Source: a virus. Taken from it: a DNA stretch of 43,292 bases. Shown one piece after another: positions 1 to 9,662 of this stretch. The notes under the pieces are model-generated. The model ran no database searches. It saw nothing but the letters and a program-made list of their open reading frames with translations, and was not told the origin of the DNA. A program made the position numbers and the translations under genes. Position 1 is the first letter of the stretch; each line of letters starts with the position of its first letter. The stretch covers positions 1 to 43,292 of the IMG/VR virus record IMGVR_UViG_3300029266_000722. The stretch is one strand, 5' to 3'.

Positions 1-77
1 ATAGTTTTATCAAAAGTTCTCAGTGCCCCACCAGCTTTTGCCTGTAGTGAAGCATCTAGTGTGTTGTAATCGGGCAT
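1..77 (-). CDS. 5' end of an unidentified fibre-region gene (partial)
   Basis: The ATG at 77-75 follows directly on the stop codon of the fibre gene that ends at 78, with no spacer. The 25 complete codons read MPDYNTLDASLQAKAGGALR and onward without a stop, and the gene runs off the left edge of the window. The tight head-to-tail packing implies cotranscription with the fibre genes. The visible part is too short to assign a family; a further tail-fibre or fibre-associated protein is only a guess from position. Confidence 0.55.
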   Translation of the reverse strand, partial: MPDYNTLDASLQAKAGGALRTFDKT

Positions 78-2159
78 TTAAATTTTAACCTCTACCTCGT
101 CTGTTCCATCTTCAAGAGCGATGCCGATAAGCAGACTTAAATCATCTGGCTTAACTTTGCTAGACTTTGCTTTTCCATTATCGTCTGTAATAATATAATC
201 GCCCTTAACTGCTGTTCCATTAATCTTAACTGGAACACGACCTTTTAAACAAACATATGGCCATAGTGGATCATCCATATTTTCTTCATTACAATTCATT
301 CTCACGCCAGGCTTTTCAGATATAACTCCAGCAAATGGTATATCTTTAGTGTATTTAGTAATCTCTTCATCTCCGCCGATACCTACTAAATCACCTGCTT
401 CATAAACTGCATCTGCTTTATATTTCTCCGCTAAGTCAGACCAATTTGCTGACGTTGCTGTACCCTGGTACACACCTGAGTTATCTACATATGACACATC
501 TGATCCATTTCTTCTAAACTGAACAATTCTATTTGAAGATTGGTCTGAAACAATATACCATCTATTTGAGTGGTACTGAATTTTACCTTGGGCGCCTGGA
601 TCACCTGTCCAGTTAGATGACGCATTAGATAGAATTGCTTGGTTGGTTATTGTGATGTTTCCGCCACCAAATGTTCCTACTTCACCTTTTTGACCTTTAC
701 TACCCGCTCCACCTGTTCCACCGGTGCCACCTGTTCCGCCTACTTCGCCTTTTTGGCCTTTACTACCATTTCCGCCTGCTCCGCCGACTTCACCTTTTTG
801 ACCTTTAGTACCTGCTCCACCTACTTCACCTTTTTGACCTTTAGTACCTTGCGCTCCACCAAGAGCCGCATTAGCAATAGTCATCTTTTTCCAAGCACTA
901 GCTGAAACATCATAGACTGGAATTAAATCTCCTGGCGCATCATCTGTTGATGTACTAAATGCTGTAAGAGATGATCCAACATTAGCAGCATCTGTAACAT
1001 CAGCCGATGTTTCAACACCGTTTACTTTATTACCGATTGCTAGAACATCTACACCATCAACTGTACCAGATACAACTATGTTACCAGTTACATCAATGCC
1101 TCCAGATGCTGTGGCTATCTTGGCTCCACTATTATGGTAAAGTGTTACTGCTCCATCTTTTGCTGTTCTAATTTGGTCTTTATTACCCAAATCTCTAACC
1201 AGTAAATTATCGTGTTTAACAAAAAGTGTTTCATTCGCAGCACCTTGAATGATATTGTCAGATCCACTATGATAAATCTGTAGATCAGTCCCTGCACCAA
1301 ATACAGCTTTGCTGTTGTCTGCAAATAATATGTTTTTAGCATTAGTATCTAAGTTGCCGCCAAGTTGTGGAGTTGTATCTGATACAATCTCTCCCGTAGC
1401 AACTCCTGTTAACTGAGCACCATTACCAATAAAATAGTTAGCTGTAATTGCTCCGCCAGCCGAATCTTTTACTACAACATTACCAGCTGTTGGCAAAGTA
1501 AGTGCAGTTGTTCCGCCTGTAGTAAATGTTGTTGCGTGAGCGCCTGTTGTAGTTAATGCTCCGCCTAATGTAACATTACCCATTAGTGATAATGTTCTAT
1601 CTGCATTGTTAACATCAAGTGTTAGTGTTCTATCAGCCGATAAAACTGGGTCTGCGGCATTGGATCTTACTACAAGTTTTTTAGCATTAGTTGTAGCATC
1701 TCTTAAACTAAGTGTTGTTAGATTATTTGCTGTACCATTATTAATTGTTGCAGAGTTAACTGTCGGACTTGTTAAAGTTTTATCTGTTAAAGTTTCTGTT
1801 CCACCGATAGTAGCAAATGAACCATTACTCATAGCTGCATTAAATTGAGCTGCAGTTCCAGACAAAGTATTGGAAGTAAGGTTAACTGTTTTATTTGTTA
1901 ATGTTTGTGTACCAGTTTTTGTTACTGCAACGGCTGAATCTAACCTTAGAAAAGCCGCTGCACTGTTTGAACCAGATCCTGTAATAACAATGCCAGGGTT
2001 TGGTGAAGTTGGTGAAATGGTTGCAATAAAGTTACCAATAGTACCTGAGTCAACAGCTACTTTTGTTGTGCCGATTAGTGTAATTACATCTTCTGAGTCG
2101 ACACCTGCTACAACATTACCTAGACTTGTATTTAGATGCGTACTGAGTTTAGTTACCAT
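78..2159 (-). CDS. Tail fibre/adhesin with collagen-like segment and C-terminal DLAEKY domain
   Basis: This 693-aa protein is low in complexity and rich in Thr, Asn and Gly. Its N-terminal two thirds carry recurring beta units such as GTQTLTNKTV and TETLTDKTLTSPTV, typical of trimeric phage fibre shafts. Residues of about 435-495 form a collagen-like stretch with four copies of KGQKGEVG and no proline. From residue 574 a terminal domain begins with SDLAEKYKADAVYEAGDLV and later contains KGRVPVKINGTAVKGDYI. The same domain type ends the fibre at 19054-20775. The role is inferred to be part of a long or side tail fibre contacting the host surface. The gene starts 12 nt after the upstream structural gene and abuts the next gene. 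The exact fibre type cannot be told from sequence alone. Confidence 0.8.
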   Translation of the reverse strand: MVTKLSTHLNTSLGNVVAGVDSEDVITLIGTTKVAVDSGTIGNFIATISPTSPNPGIVITGSGSNSAAAFLRLDSAVAVTKTGTQTLTNKTVNLTSNTLSGTAAQFNAAMSNGSFATIGGTETLTDKTLTSPTVNSATINNGTANNLTTLSLRDATTNAKKLVVRSNAADPVLSADRTLTLDVNNADRTLSLMGNVTLGGALTTTGAHATTFTTGGTTALTLPTAGNVVVKDSAGGAITANYFIGNGAQLTGVATGEIVSDTTPQLGGNLDTNAKNILFADNSKAVFGAGTDLQIYHSGSDNIIQGAANETLFVKHDNLLVRDLGNKDQIRTAKDGAVTLYHNSGAKIATASGGIDVTGNIVVSGTVDGVDVLAIGNKVNGVETSADVTDAANVGSSLTAFSTSTDDAPGDLIPVYDVSASAWKKMTIANAALGGAQGTKGQKGEVGGAGTKGQKGEVGGAGGNGSKGQKGEVGGTGGTGGTGGAGSKGQKGEVGTFGGGNITITNQAILSNASSNWTGDPGAQGKIQYHSNRWYIVSDQSSNRIVQFRRNGSDVSYVDNSGVYQGTATSANWSDLAEKYKADAVYEAGDLVGIGGDEEITKYTKDIPFAGVISEKPGVRMNCNEENMDDPLWPYVCLKGRVPVKINGTAVKGDYIITDDNGKAKSSKVKPDDLSLLIGIALEDGTDEVEVKI
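675..857 (-). repeat. Collagen-like tandem repeats inside the fibre gene
   Basis: Four copies of a Gly-X-Lys-Gly-Gln-Lys-Gly-Glu-Val-Gly unit are separated by Gly-Gly-Ala/Thr-rich spacers. The copies are close at the DNA level as well, suggesting expansion by recombination. The eight lysines all sit in the Y position of Gly-X-Y triplets. Collagen-like segments form triple-helical stalks in many phage fibres; that role here is inferred. Confidence 0.9.
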
Positions 2160-2171
2160 TTCTTTTCTTTC

Positions 2172-5120
2172 TTATGCTTGTGCTTCGGACCAGCGAAGCT
2201 GGATAGATGCTTTAACATCACCTGATAAACAGAATGCATTAATTGCTAAAACATCTGGACCATCTGGGAACTGATAATCGCCTCCCAGAGGAGCACCTGA
2301 TAATTCTTTAAGCGTGTCAAGTTCGGAAACAGTCACAATCGAGTCTTGTCTACTTGTACCAGCAACGAATGAGAAAATACGTTCTCCTGGTAGCGCATGC
2401 GACCCAGTACTCCAAGTAATATCTGCCTTGTTTGCAACTTCAGCAAAACTAGGCTGCCCGCCCTCTGCAGATCCCGATAGACCTTTCCATGTAGCATCTG
2501 AGAAGTTCTTAGGATTAATAATTCCTTGAATATGAACCTCACCTGAAGAGGATGACCCACGCCCACACACGACGGCACATTCCTTGAGAAGTAACTGCGA
2601 TCTATTGAGAAGGTCCTTGGCTCCAAGTCTACCCACTGAGGAGTTAGATACCGAAGGCGCAAGTCTAATTACAAACGATGTAATTGGAGTTGTAACAATC
2701 TGATCCGAATTGGTATTATGTGAGTTTGAGTAATTAAAGATATAACCACGGTCAAAGTCAAAGTCTCCATCAATAACTAGGGCAGATCCCCAGTGAGATA
2801 GAGTTGGAGAGCAAGTGTTTGAAATCTCAATAACACCTGTTTTATTTGTGTGACTTGCTGCAGCTCCGGCAGTAAGATTATTTGTACTACCTTGTTGATA
2901 TTGAGTCAGAGTAGCTGATCTTGTACAACCTGTAAAGTTACCTGGACCAGTTGTAGCAGATCTTCCAGTGTATGAGATAATTTCATTATTAATCATAATA
3001 ATGCCCTGGTCATCAAACTCGTTAATTTCTTCAATTGGAATAGTCGTGACTGATGAGTTAATCGAAGCAGTTAGACTTGAAACCGGTGAGTCATTCTCAA
3101 TAGAGTATCTTACTGGAAGGTTACCAGACCGCATAAATGCTTCGTTATTAATGTTGTTATTTTTCATTCTATGAACGTAACACCAATTGCCATCGTGACC
3201 ACGGATCATAAAGTCAATGAAACCAGCGCCATACCATGAATATTGGAATCCAACCATTTGCATTTTATTAAGATCAAGAGTGTGCAATGATGGATTGTGG
3301 ATACCTGTTCCATCCATTCTATCAATGTTCCAGCGTGATTGAGGAACTTTGATGTCAATAACAATACTTCCCTTAATACCGCTGGCTGTGATACCACGAT
3401 AATCCGGTGTAACAAACATTGAAGTATCTGAAGCAACTTTAGTAATGAAGTGAATCATACCACGAATTGAAATTCTATCTCCAGCTTTACATTGTTCGGT
3501 AAGTCTAGTATTGGCTCCTGTAACTGCGCTTCCGTTAGCAGTAACTGATAATGTACCAGAAATCTGTTGAGTTGCACTTCTTTTACAAACATAGAATTGT
3601 TTTCCGTCAAACTCATAGAAAATTCCGTTAACATCATCAAACATGCCTGCACGAACAGCTGCACCACGCCACTCGGTAATATACATTGTACATACTCTTT
3701 TGAGTACCGGGTTTGTAGATCCCAATGTAGCAATAGCAGCAACTGTGAATGTGTAGTCATCAACGATTGAATTTACTGTATAAGTTTGTTCATATCCAGA
3801 AGTGGTAATCCCTTCTAGTCTAATTTTAGCACCAGGTTGTAGACCGTGATCAATCTCATCTGTACCGACAGTAATTAATTGTCCTACGCCTGTACCAGCA
3901 GCTGAAATGCTTCTAATATCATAGTTAGGTTTCATTAACGTACCAGTTGAGAATAGGAATCCCTTACCAGACTGATACCTGAAATACCGTTTACTAACAC
4001 GAACAACCGAAGCTGCATATGTTGGTGTTTTTGTTTGTAGAATAACTCCGCCATCAGCAGGTCTGTGAAGAATTGTAGCATTAGAAAGAGCAAAGAGTGT
4101 AACAGTTGCTGGACTACTGACTACTGCACCGGCTCGTGCTGTAAATGTTAGTGTAGTTTCTGTTGGAACTGTTTTAATAAAGAAAGGCCCTGAGGCAAGT
4201 GCTCTGTTGGTACCAGATGCAACTGCTGTATGAATATTTGTACCAGGGATAAGTCCGTGTGGATTAGCAAAAGTTAATGTAATTACACTAGGGTTAGCAC
4301 TGCTTGCAGCTGCACTTTGAACTGGGATAGATGCGCCTGCATAAATGCCTCCGAGTTTTGTTAAAGTTTCTTCTGTGTGTATAGATTGATTATTACTGCT
4401 GCCAACAATACCACGTGCATAGTATTTAATTACTGTAGTGCTAACAACTGTCTCAACTAGAAATGAACCATCTGCTCTTGAGAAACCTGGGACCCCAGGA
4501 TTTAAGCCACTTACATTAACAACACTATTAACAGCTAAACCGTGAGCTGTTCCAAATGTAACTGTGATTAATGAGTTTGTGGATGACCCGGTATTATAAT
4601 CAGTTGTAGTTGCTGTAGTATTAAGATCAACGCCTTCGGTAGAATAAACAGAAGGGTAACCTTTAATAGTACCATAACCAGCCCATTTAGTAGGCTGCAA
4701 TCCGTACTCAAAGTCTGCGTCAATCATTGACTCTGGAAGAGATACACGCATTCGTTCAATAGCATCTGTACCAAATGCATAAGGTCTGATAGTCGTATCA
4801 CCTTCTGAGTCCTCTACAAAGATTTGAAGACCATCTGTAGCGGACTGCCCTGCTGTACTTTTAGCAAGAGTAAGAGTAGTGAAACCGTTTGCTAGTGACA
4901 TAATAGTCGACCAATGGCCGTTAGCTGCTGTATTTTCACTTGTAATAGTAGCAGTTGTACCTGCATGTTCTGCAGACGCAAAGTTATAAATTACAACATT
5001 GTCAGTTACGTTAGTGATTAATAGGATCTGGTCCATACTGTAAGTGCCAGGTATCTGAACAGTTCCTGCTCCCGCATTACCTGGTGCGTACACATAATCA
5101 CGTATTAGTTTTTTTCCCAT
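2172..5120 (-). CDS. Large virion structural protein, probable fibre/baseplate-associated
   Basis: This 982-aa protein starts MGKKLIRDYVYAPGNAG. It has no signal peptide, membrane segment or catalytic motif that I can see. It contains at least three related beta modules, recognisable by an HGL-x-PG-type turn: TAHGLAVNSVVNVSG, NPHGLIPGTNI and DHGLQPGAKIRLEG. Each is followed by a strand ending in a TV/KYY or TFT element. The middle part has aromatic-rich stretches such as WYGAGFIDFMIRGHDGNWCY that look like a compact globular domain. From memory, proteins with this start occur among structural proteins of marine T4-like phages. A virion role is inferred from this and from its place between fibre genes. 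The gene ends 12 nt before the collagen-like fibre starts. Confidence 0.7.
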   Translation of the reverse strand: MGKKLIRDYVYAPGNAGAGTVQIPGTYSMDQILLITNVTDNVVIYNFASAEHAGTTATITSENTAANGHWSTIMSLANGFTTLTLAKSTAGQSATDGLQIFVEDSEGDTTIRPYAFGTDAIERMRVSLPESMIDADFEYGLQPTKWAGYGTIKGYPSVYSTEGVDLNTTATTTDYNTGSSTNSLITVTFGTAHGLAVNSVVNVSGLNPGVPGFSRADGSFLVETVVSTTVIKYYARGIVGSSNNQSIHTEETLTKLGGIYAGASIPVQSAAASSANPSVITLTFANPHGLIPGTNIHTAVASGTNRALASGPFFIKTVPTETTLTFTARAGAVVSSPATVTLFALSNATILHRPADGGVILQTKTPTYAASVVRVSKRYFRYQSGKGFLFSTGTLMKPNYDIRSISAAGTGVGQLITVGTDEIDHGLQPGAKIRLEGITTSGYEQTYTVNSIVDDYTFTVAAIATLGSTNPVLKRVCTMYITEWRGAAVRAGMFDDVNGIFYEFDGKQFYVCKRSATQQISGTLSVTANGSAVTGANTRLTEQCKAGDRISIRGMIHFITKVASDTSMFVTPDYRGITASGIKGSIVIDIKVPQSRWNIDRMDGTGIHNPSLHTLDLNKMQMVGFQYSWYGAGFIDFMIRGHDGNWCYVHRMKNNNINNEAFMRSGNLPVRYSIENDSPVSSLTASINSSVTTIPIEEINEFDDQGIIMINNEIISYTGRSATTGPGNFTGCTRSATLTQYQQGSTNNLTAGAAASHTNKTGVIEISNTCSPTLSHWGSALVIDGDFDFDRGYIFNYSNSHNTNSDQIVTTPITSFVIRLAPSVSNSSVGRLGAKDLLNRSQLLLKECAVVCGRGSSSSGEVHIQGIINPKNFSDATWKGLSGSAEGGQPSFAEVANKADITWSTGSHALPGERIFSFVAGTSRQDSIVTVSELDTLKELSGAPLGGDYQFPDGPDVLAINAFCLSGDVKASIQLRWSEAQA

Positions 5121-5123
5121 TTT

Positions 5124-7361
5124 CTATCCTAAGGCTATTGCATATGCTATTGCATTTTGGTTAAGTGTATCGCTGTCTGCGTTTATTCCGGCCGTACCTT
5201 GTGAACCTGTTGGTCCAACTTGTCCGATAGCCGCATATACGTTCCATGTACTATTTATAAAGATGAAATCGACTGTATTCTGACCAATATCAAGTCTAAA
5301 ATTATCTGCCGCTCCTTCAATAGTATTACCATTTCTAGCAACGTCTAAGTAATTTGTATTATTCCAGTTGCCTATATCTATAAAGCGAACTGTGTTTCCT
5401 GTTGTAGGGCTTGCTGGAAGAGTTACTGTAAATGCTCCCCCTGCTGTATTAATTGCTAATCTGTCTCCAGCTACTGCTGTATAATTTGCAGTTTTTACTT
5501 TATAGTCAGATTGGAATACTCTGAAGTCTGAATCAAATCCTAAGTATTGACCTCTAAGTCCACCAAAGTTCCAAATCGGTAGATTCCAACCTGTACCGCC
5601 AACATTAACAGTTTGGTCAAACGTTTCGCCACTATCAATACCGTTTTGAACTAATCCATCAAATACATAAAATTCACCGTTTGATGCATCACGAATGAAA
5701 CCAGCTCTTTTAATAGTTGTTCCATTGTTTTCCGAATATCTACCGATAATACCAATATCAACAGTATCTGCTGTATTGGAATCGGCTAGTCTAATCATTG
5801 AACTGTTAATGGATAAAGTGGTTGAAGATGTTTGAACTTGGTCTCCGCTAACAAATAAGTCGCCAAAGATTTGAACATCGCCGTTCACACCTAAACCACC
5901 TAGTGTAGCTGAGTCAGTAACTCCAACTGCTTGTCCGATACTAATAGCACCATTGCTAGCAAGACCTACACCTGTTCCACCAGATAAATGTGCTCTAGTT
6001 TGCGCAGGGGTTGGACCTGTGTAAGATATAACCCCAGTTGCTGCATTATAAGCTAGTGCTCCATCGCCGCCGCCATCTACTACAGATACTGCGTTTTTAG
6101 CATCTGAGTCGGCTCGTGCTGTTGTATAATAAAGATTGGATCCTTCAGATAGACCTCCAGTATTTCTACTATCAAAAGCGGAATCAATATCTGAGTCTGC
6201 TCTTGACTTTAGATAATAAAGATTAGTTCCTTCACCTAAGGCGCCTGTATTATGATTTGATAAAGTAGAAATTTGGCCGGTTACGTTACCAATAAAACTA
6301 CCTTGTGCTTGAACATTTCCAGAAGTTTCAATATCTGATGCTTTAATATCTCCGCTTACACCGAGACCACCTGTAACAACTAACGCACCTGTAGTTTTAT
6401 TAATAGCTGCTTGAGATGATGGAATTTTAGCACGACCTTCTGAGTCGATTAAGAAAACATCAGTTCCACCTGATAGATCATATGTTGACCCGACTGATTT
6501 CTTGATTCTAAAATTACTTGCATGCCCGTCAAAGCCAATAATAAAGTCATTGCGTTCAGCTGTTCCACTAACACCGATTGCGTGATTAAATTGATCATTT
6601 AGACCAAGGGATACTATAGTAGACCTAGATGAATCTCCACCAAAATGATAAACTGTATGATTAGAATCACCGTGTTGTGCATTCTGATTCCAAGCTAAAC
6701 CTTCAAACGTTTGAGGGTAAGAATAGTTAAAGTTTCCAGCTGAGTCTCCAAGTTTTAGATTTGATCCAAGTCTTGTTTGTACTCTGGCATCTGCTCTAGC
6801 ATTTGTGTAATATAAATTTGAACCTTCTGATAAACTACCAGTATTTGGGTGTACTGCATTTACTCTACCATCCGCTCTTGTATTTGTAAAGTAAAGATTT
6901 GTATTTTCAGCTAGGTTTGCTGTTGTTTTAGTGGCAAGACTTATATTAAAGTCGGAATCATGATTAGCAGTTTTATAAGTTGTGGCCGAGAAAACACCAG
7001 TCGATTGATTGTATGCAATATCTCCGGTAGCACTTAATCTTGAACGAACATCTGAGTCAATAATTCCAGTGTAAGTAATTACGCCAGTAGAATTGTTATA
7101 AGCTAGGGATCCGTCAGTTCCATTAGATACTACAGAGATAGCCGCTCTGGCTGTAGGAGTTACAAATGAACCTAATTCATTATCAATAAGAGCCTGCGTT
7201 TTAGCAGAGTCCATAAACTTCCTAATTGCATTAGAGGTATCTTTATAGTATAAGTAACCATCCTGATAGTTAATAGCTAATTCGCCATAAACTAGGTCAC
7301 TACTATCGTTCGGTTGTTTTCCTGCAACCGAACTTTTCTTATGGATAATGTTAGTTGCCAT
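5124..7361 (-). CDS. Tail fibre protein with repeated LYYTxARAD motifs
   Basis: This 745-aa fibre-like protein begins MATNIIHKKSSVAGKQPNDS, followed by DLVYGELAINYQDGYLYYKD. That GELA-type start resembles the N-terminal domains of phage adhesins of the Mtd type. At least four repeats of the form (S/G)EGSNLYYTxARADxR occur between residue 150 and about residue 425. Two or more copies of DGSLAYNxxTGVITYTG are shared with other fibres in the window. The C-terminal region contains a jelly-roll-like stretch and a short GPTGSQGTAG collagen-like piece before the end. The preceding leader holds a good ribosome-binding site (AAGGAC). The role is host contact or fibre shaft, inferred. Confidence 0.8.
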   Translation of the reverse strand: MATNIIHKKSSVAGKQPNDSSDLVYGELAINYQDGYLYYKDTSNAIRKFMDSAKTQALIDNELGSFVTPTARAAISVVSNGTDGSLAYNNSTGVITYTGIIDSDVRSRLSATGDIAYNQSTGVFSATTYKTANHDSDFNISLATKTTANLAENTNLYFTNTRADGRVNAVHPNTGSLSEGSNLYYTNARADARVQTRLGSNLKLGDSAGNFNYSYPQTFEGLAWNQNAQHGDSNHTVYHFGGDSSRSTIVSLGLNDQFNHAIGVSGTAERNDFIIGFDGHASNFRIKKSVGSTYDLSGGTDVFLIDSEGRAKIPSSQAAINKTTGALVVTGGLGVSGDIKASDIETSGNVQAQGSFIGNVTGQISTLSNHNTGALGEGTNLYYLKSRADSDIDSAFDSRNTGGLSEGSNLYYTTARADSDAKNAVSVVDGGGDGALAYNAATGVISYTGPTPAQTRAHLSGGTGVGLASNGAISIGQAVGVTDSATLGGLGVNGDVQIFGDLFVSGDQVQTSSTTLSINSSMIRLADSNTADTVDIGIIGRYSENNGTTIKRAGFIRDASNGEFYVFDGLVQNGIDSGETFDQTVNVGGTGWNLPIWNFGGLRGQYLGFDSDFRVFQSDYKVKTANYTAVAGDRLAINTAGGAFTVTLPASPTTGNTVRFIDIGNWNNTNYLDVARNGNTIEGAADNFRLDIGQNTVDFIFINSTWNVYAAIGQVGPTGSQGTAGINADSDTLNQNAIAYAIALG

Positions 7362-7404
7362 AATTCGTCCTTAAAAAAGTATTAACCAGATTAATAAATC
7401 TAGT

Positions 7405-9429
7405 TTAGTATGTTCCGCCATTAATCTCAGTCACTGTAACATCTCCAGAAGCAATTGCAAAGTTTGCAGTATTGAATTTAGAAACACCAAGATTGGAAGC
7501 AGTCGCCGTTTCCGATGAAACAGTTAAAGAGTTTGATCCATCATTATATACCAAGTCTATAGCCTCACCTGCTAACAGTAAACTATTTAGTCGATCATCT
7601 ACACGCTCATCAAACCCAACTCCACCGATCTTGAAATCGTGACCTGATGTAATATTTACATGGCGATTCATATCCCATGCATTAGTACCAGAATTATATA
7701 TAATGCTAGCGCCCGAACCTGTAACTGTAAGTCCTGCCCCATCAGAAGCGGCTGAATCTGCAGCCCCAGATGCTAGTACAATATTCTTATCGGCTACGGC
7801 TAGTGTTGTAGAATTAACAGTTGTAGTCACACCGTCAATCTGTAAGTCACCTCTGATAACAACTTTACCTGCAACCGCATTATTATTACCTGGGTCTAGG
7901 AACATGACAGATGCTGCTGAGTCAGTTGTAGAGATTATATTTCCGTTTAATCTTACATTGTCAACATCTAGTTGGGTCATTCCCGCAATAGCTGTAGTTG
8001 TTTGACCTGGGTTAATTGCTGTAGAACCAAGAGTGGTAGCTTTTACTGCAACCGCACCATTGGTTACTGTAAAGTCAGTATTATCAAATGATGCAATACC
8101 TTTATTAGCATAAGCTGCATCTTCACCCGATATTACAAATTGTTGATTGGCTACATTAACATCTAGCCCTTCTCCACCTATAATTTTTAGTCCTTGGGTA
8201 AGAATAGCAACTGCACCGGCACTGGCAGAATCAGCTGTAAGATTTAAGGTTGTAGCAACTGAAGTCTGTGAAGCAGCTGTTAATCTACCTTGTGCGTCAA
8301 CAGTAAAAGATGGAATGTTTGTAGCATTACCATATGAACCAGCTGTGACTGAAGTATTATCAAGTGTGTGGGTAATTGTATTATTACCCTTAGAAGTTGT
8401 AAGCCCAGTACCACCAATAAAATTAAACATCTCACTATTAATAATAAGAGCATCAGAATCGTTTGCGTCATCTCTAAAATTAAATGTCTGTGCGTTATTA
8501 AATTGATTTAAAGTGTTTAGATTAACTGCATCGGCGGAATCAGTAGGATTACCAACCTGTTTAATTTCTGCACCAAATACTTCAATAGCGCCTGTACCGT
8601 TAGGTTCAAGTTCAATATTTCCGTTACTGTTTGTAGAAGTAATTTTATTTCCGTTGATATTAAGATTATCAACATCTAAGTCTCCAGCAATATTAACCGA
8701 AGCTGTTTGATTTACTGTAGTAGCAGTGACTGCAAATGTAGTACCGTCAAATGTTAGATTTGCATTATCTTCAATTTCTCCAGCTGTACCAGCAAGAACA
8801 ATTCTGTTATTTGTTAGATCACTAATTTTAGCGGTACCAAAAGTACCAGATGTAAGAGTGAAGTTGCCTATAGTAGCCGAGTCAGCTTCAAGACCCGTAG
8901 TATTAATTCCTGTGGCGCCTTTTTCAATAGTAGTAGAACCGATTGTAAAAGTTTGGCCATCAAAAGTAAAGGCACCGTCATCTTCAATATTACCAGCAGC
9001 ACCCGATATAACAATTCGGTTATCTGTTAGATCACTAACTTTAAGATTTGCAGCAACTACTTCTCCAGAACCATTTGGAATAAGATTAATGTTACCATTA
9101 GAATTTGTTGATGATATAGTGTTTAGATTTAAGGTTAAATTATCAACATTTAACACGTCAATTTTCTTATCGGAGTCAACAAGAATAGCAGATGATCCTG
9201 TAAGAACACCAATCGCATGGTCTAACTTACTGGTAAAATACTTACCACCAATGACTTCATGAACTGCTGCATTCCCAGAATTTTCGGCACCGTGTCCGAT
9301 ATAGAGTTTGTCACCACCATTAGAGCCAGATACATTTGACTGTAAATTTGAGTATGCTAATTCGCCTGTAGCAAGACTGGATGGATCGCCTCCCGTTGCT
9401 GATCTTTTTATTCGTACTATCGAAGCCAT
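7405..9429 (-). CDS. Tail fibre protein with Mtd-like N-terminus
   Basis: This 674-aa protein starts MASIVRIKRSATGGDPSSLA, followed by TGELAYSNL. That is the arrangement of N-terminal domains in phage tropism-determinant-type adhesins, where a short strand is followed by GELAY. The body has repeats of the type NRIVxxGxAGxIEDxxxFTFDG and DVDNLxxNGNxIxSTNSNG, which form beta-rich shaft modules. It ends in IASGDVTVTEINGGTY. Its start overlaps the stop of the preceding 77-aa gene by 1 nt, so translation is probably coupled. No diversity-generating retroelement parts were seen. The role in host binding is inferred from domain style and neighbours. Confidence 0.8.
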   Translation of the reverse strand: MASIVRIKRSATGGDPSSLATGELAYSNLQSNVSGSNGGDKLYIGHGAENSGNAAVHEVIGGKYFTSKLDHAIGVLTGSSAILVDSDKKIDVLNVDNLTLNLNTISSTNSNGNINLIPNGSGEVVAANLKVSDLTDNRIVISGAAGNIEDDGAFTFDGQTFTIGSTTIEKGATGINTTGLEADSATIGNFTLTSGTFGTAKISDLTNNRIVLAGTAGEIEDNANLTFDGTTFAVTATTVNQTASVNIAGDLDVDNLNINGNKITSTNSNGNIELEPNGTGAIEVFGAEIKQVGNPTDSADAVNLNTLNQFNNAQTFNFRDDANDSDALIINSEMFNFIGGTGLTTSKGNNTITHTLDNTSVTAGSYGNATNIPSFTVDAQGRLTAASQTSVATTLNLTADSASAGAVAILTQGLKIIGGEGLDVNVANQQFVISGEDAAYANKGIASFDNTDFTVTNGAVAVKATTLGSTAINPGQTTTAIAGMTQLDVDNVRLNGNIISTTDSAASVMFLDPGNNNAVAGKVVIRGDLQIDGVTTTVNSTTLAVADKNIVLASGAADSAASDGAGLTVTGSGASIIYNSGTNAWDMNRHVNITSGHDFKIGGVGFDERVDDRLNSLLLAGEAIDLVYNDGSNSLTVSSETATASNLGVSKFNTANFAIASGDVTVTEINGGTY

Positions 9430-9662
9430 TAGTAGGACTCTCCTGTTATATTAGTGTTTGTGAGGGTCTGTGCAGGAATAAAATTCCCACTCGCTGAATC
9501 AAATACTAATAGAGAACCTTCAATTTTCTCTCCAACTGCCAGATTAATCCCAGCAATATTGTTAACAGAAAAAGAACCTGATGTTACTCTTCTGACTGGA
9601 GTTCCGACAACAACTTTTTTTACTTGCGTTGTTCCGCCACTAAGTTTTATTGAAAAACTCAT
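9429..9662 (-). CDS. Small structural protein, fibre region
   Basis: This 77-aa beta-rich protein begins MSFSIKLSGGTTQVKKVVVG and ends ALTNTNITGESY-like (QTLTNTNITGESY). It overlaps the 117-aa gene before it by 4 nt (ATGA) and the fibre gene after it by 1 nt. It is therefore part of a tightly coupled trio that starts at the late promoter near 10045. No family is recognised. Its short length and Gly/Ser/Val-rich composition would suit an adaptor or fibre-associated virion protein. That is inference from position. Confidence 0.6.
   Translation of the reverse strand: MSFSIKLSGGTTQVKKVVVGTPVRRVTSGSFSVNNIAGINLAVGEKIEGSLLVFDSASGNFIPAQTLTNTNITGESY

Noticed and set aside
639-905. Plus-strand open frame of 88 codons with repeated Thr/Phe
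   Set aside because: It is the antisense image of the collagen-like repeat in the fibre gene.
5252-5259. TATAAATA inside the 745-aa fibre gene (also at 20925-20932 and 28638-28645)
   Set aside because: These are internal to genes and far from a start codon. In such AT-rich DNA a few chance matches are expected, so they are not annotated as promoters.
7362-7404. AGATT/AATCT hairpin followed by a T run as a terminator
   Set aside because: The stem has only 5 bp and is AT-rich, and the T run is separated from it by about 10 nt, so it is too weak to call.
7405-9429. Diversity-generating retroelement suggested by the Mtd-like fibre start
   Set aside because: No reverse transcriptase, template repeat or variable repeat was seen in the window.
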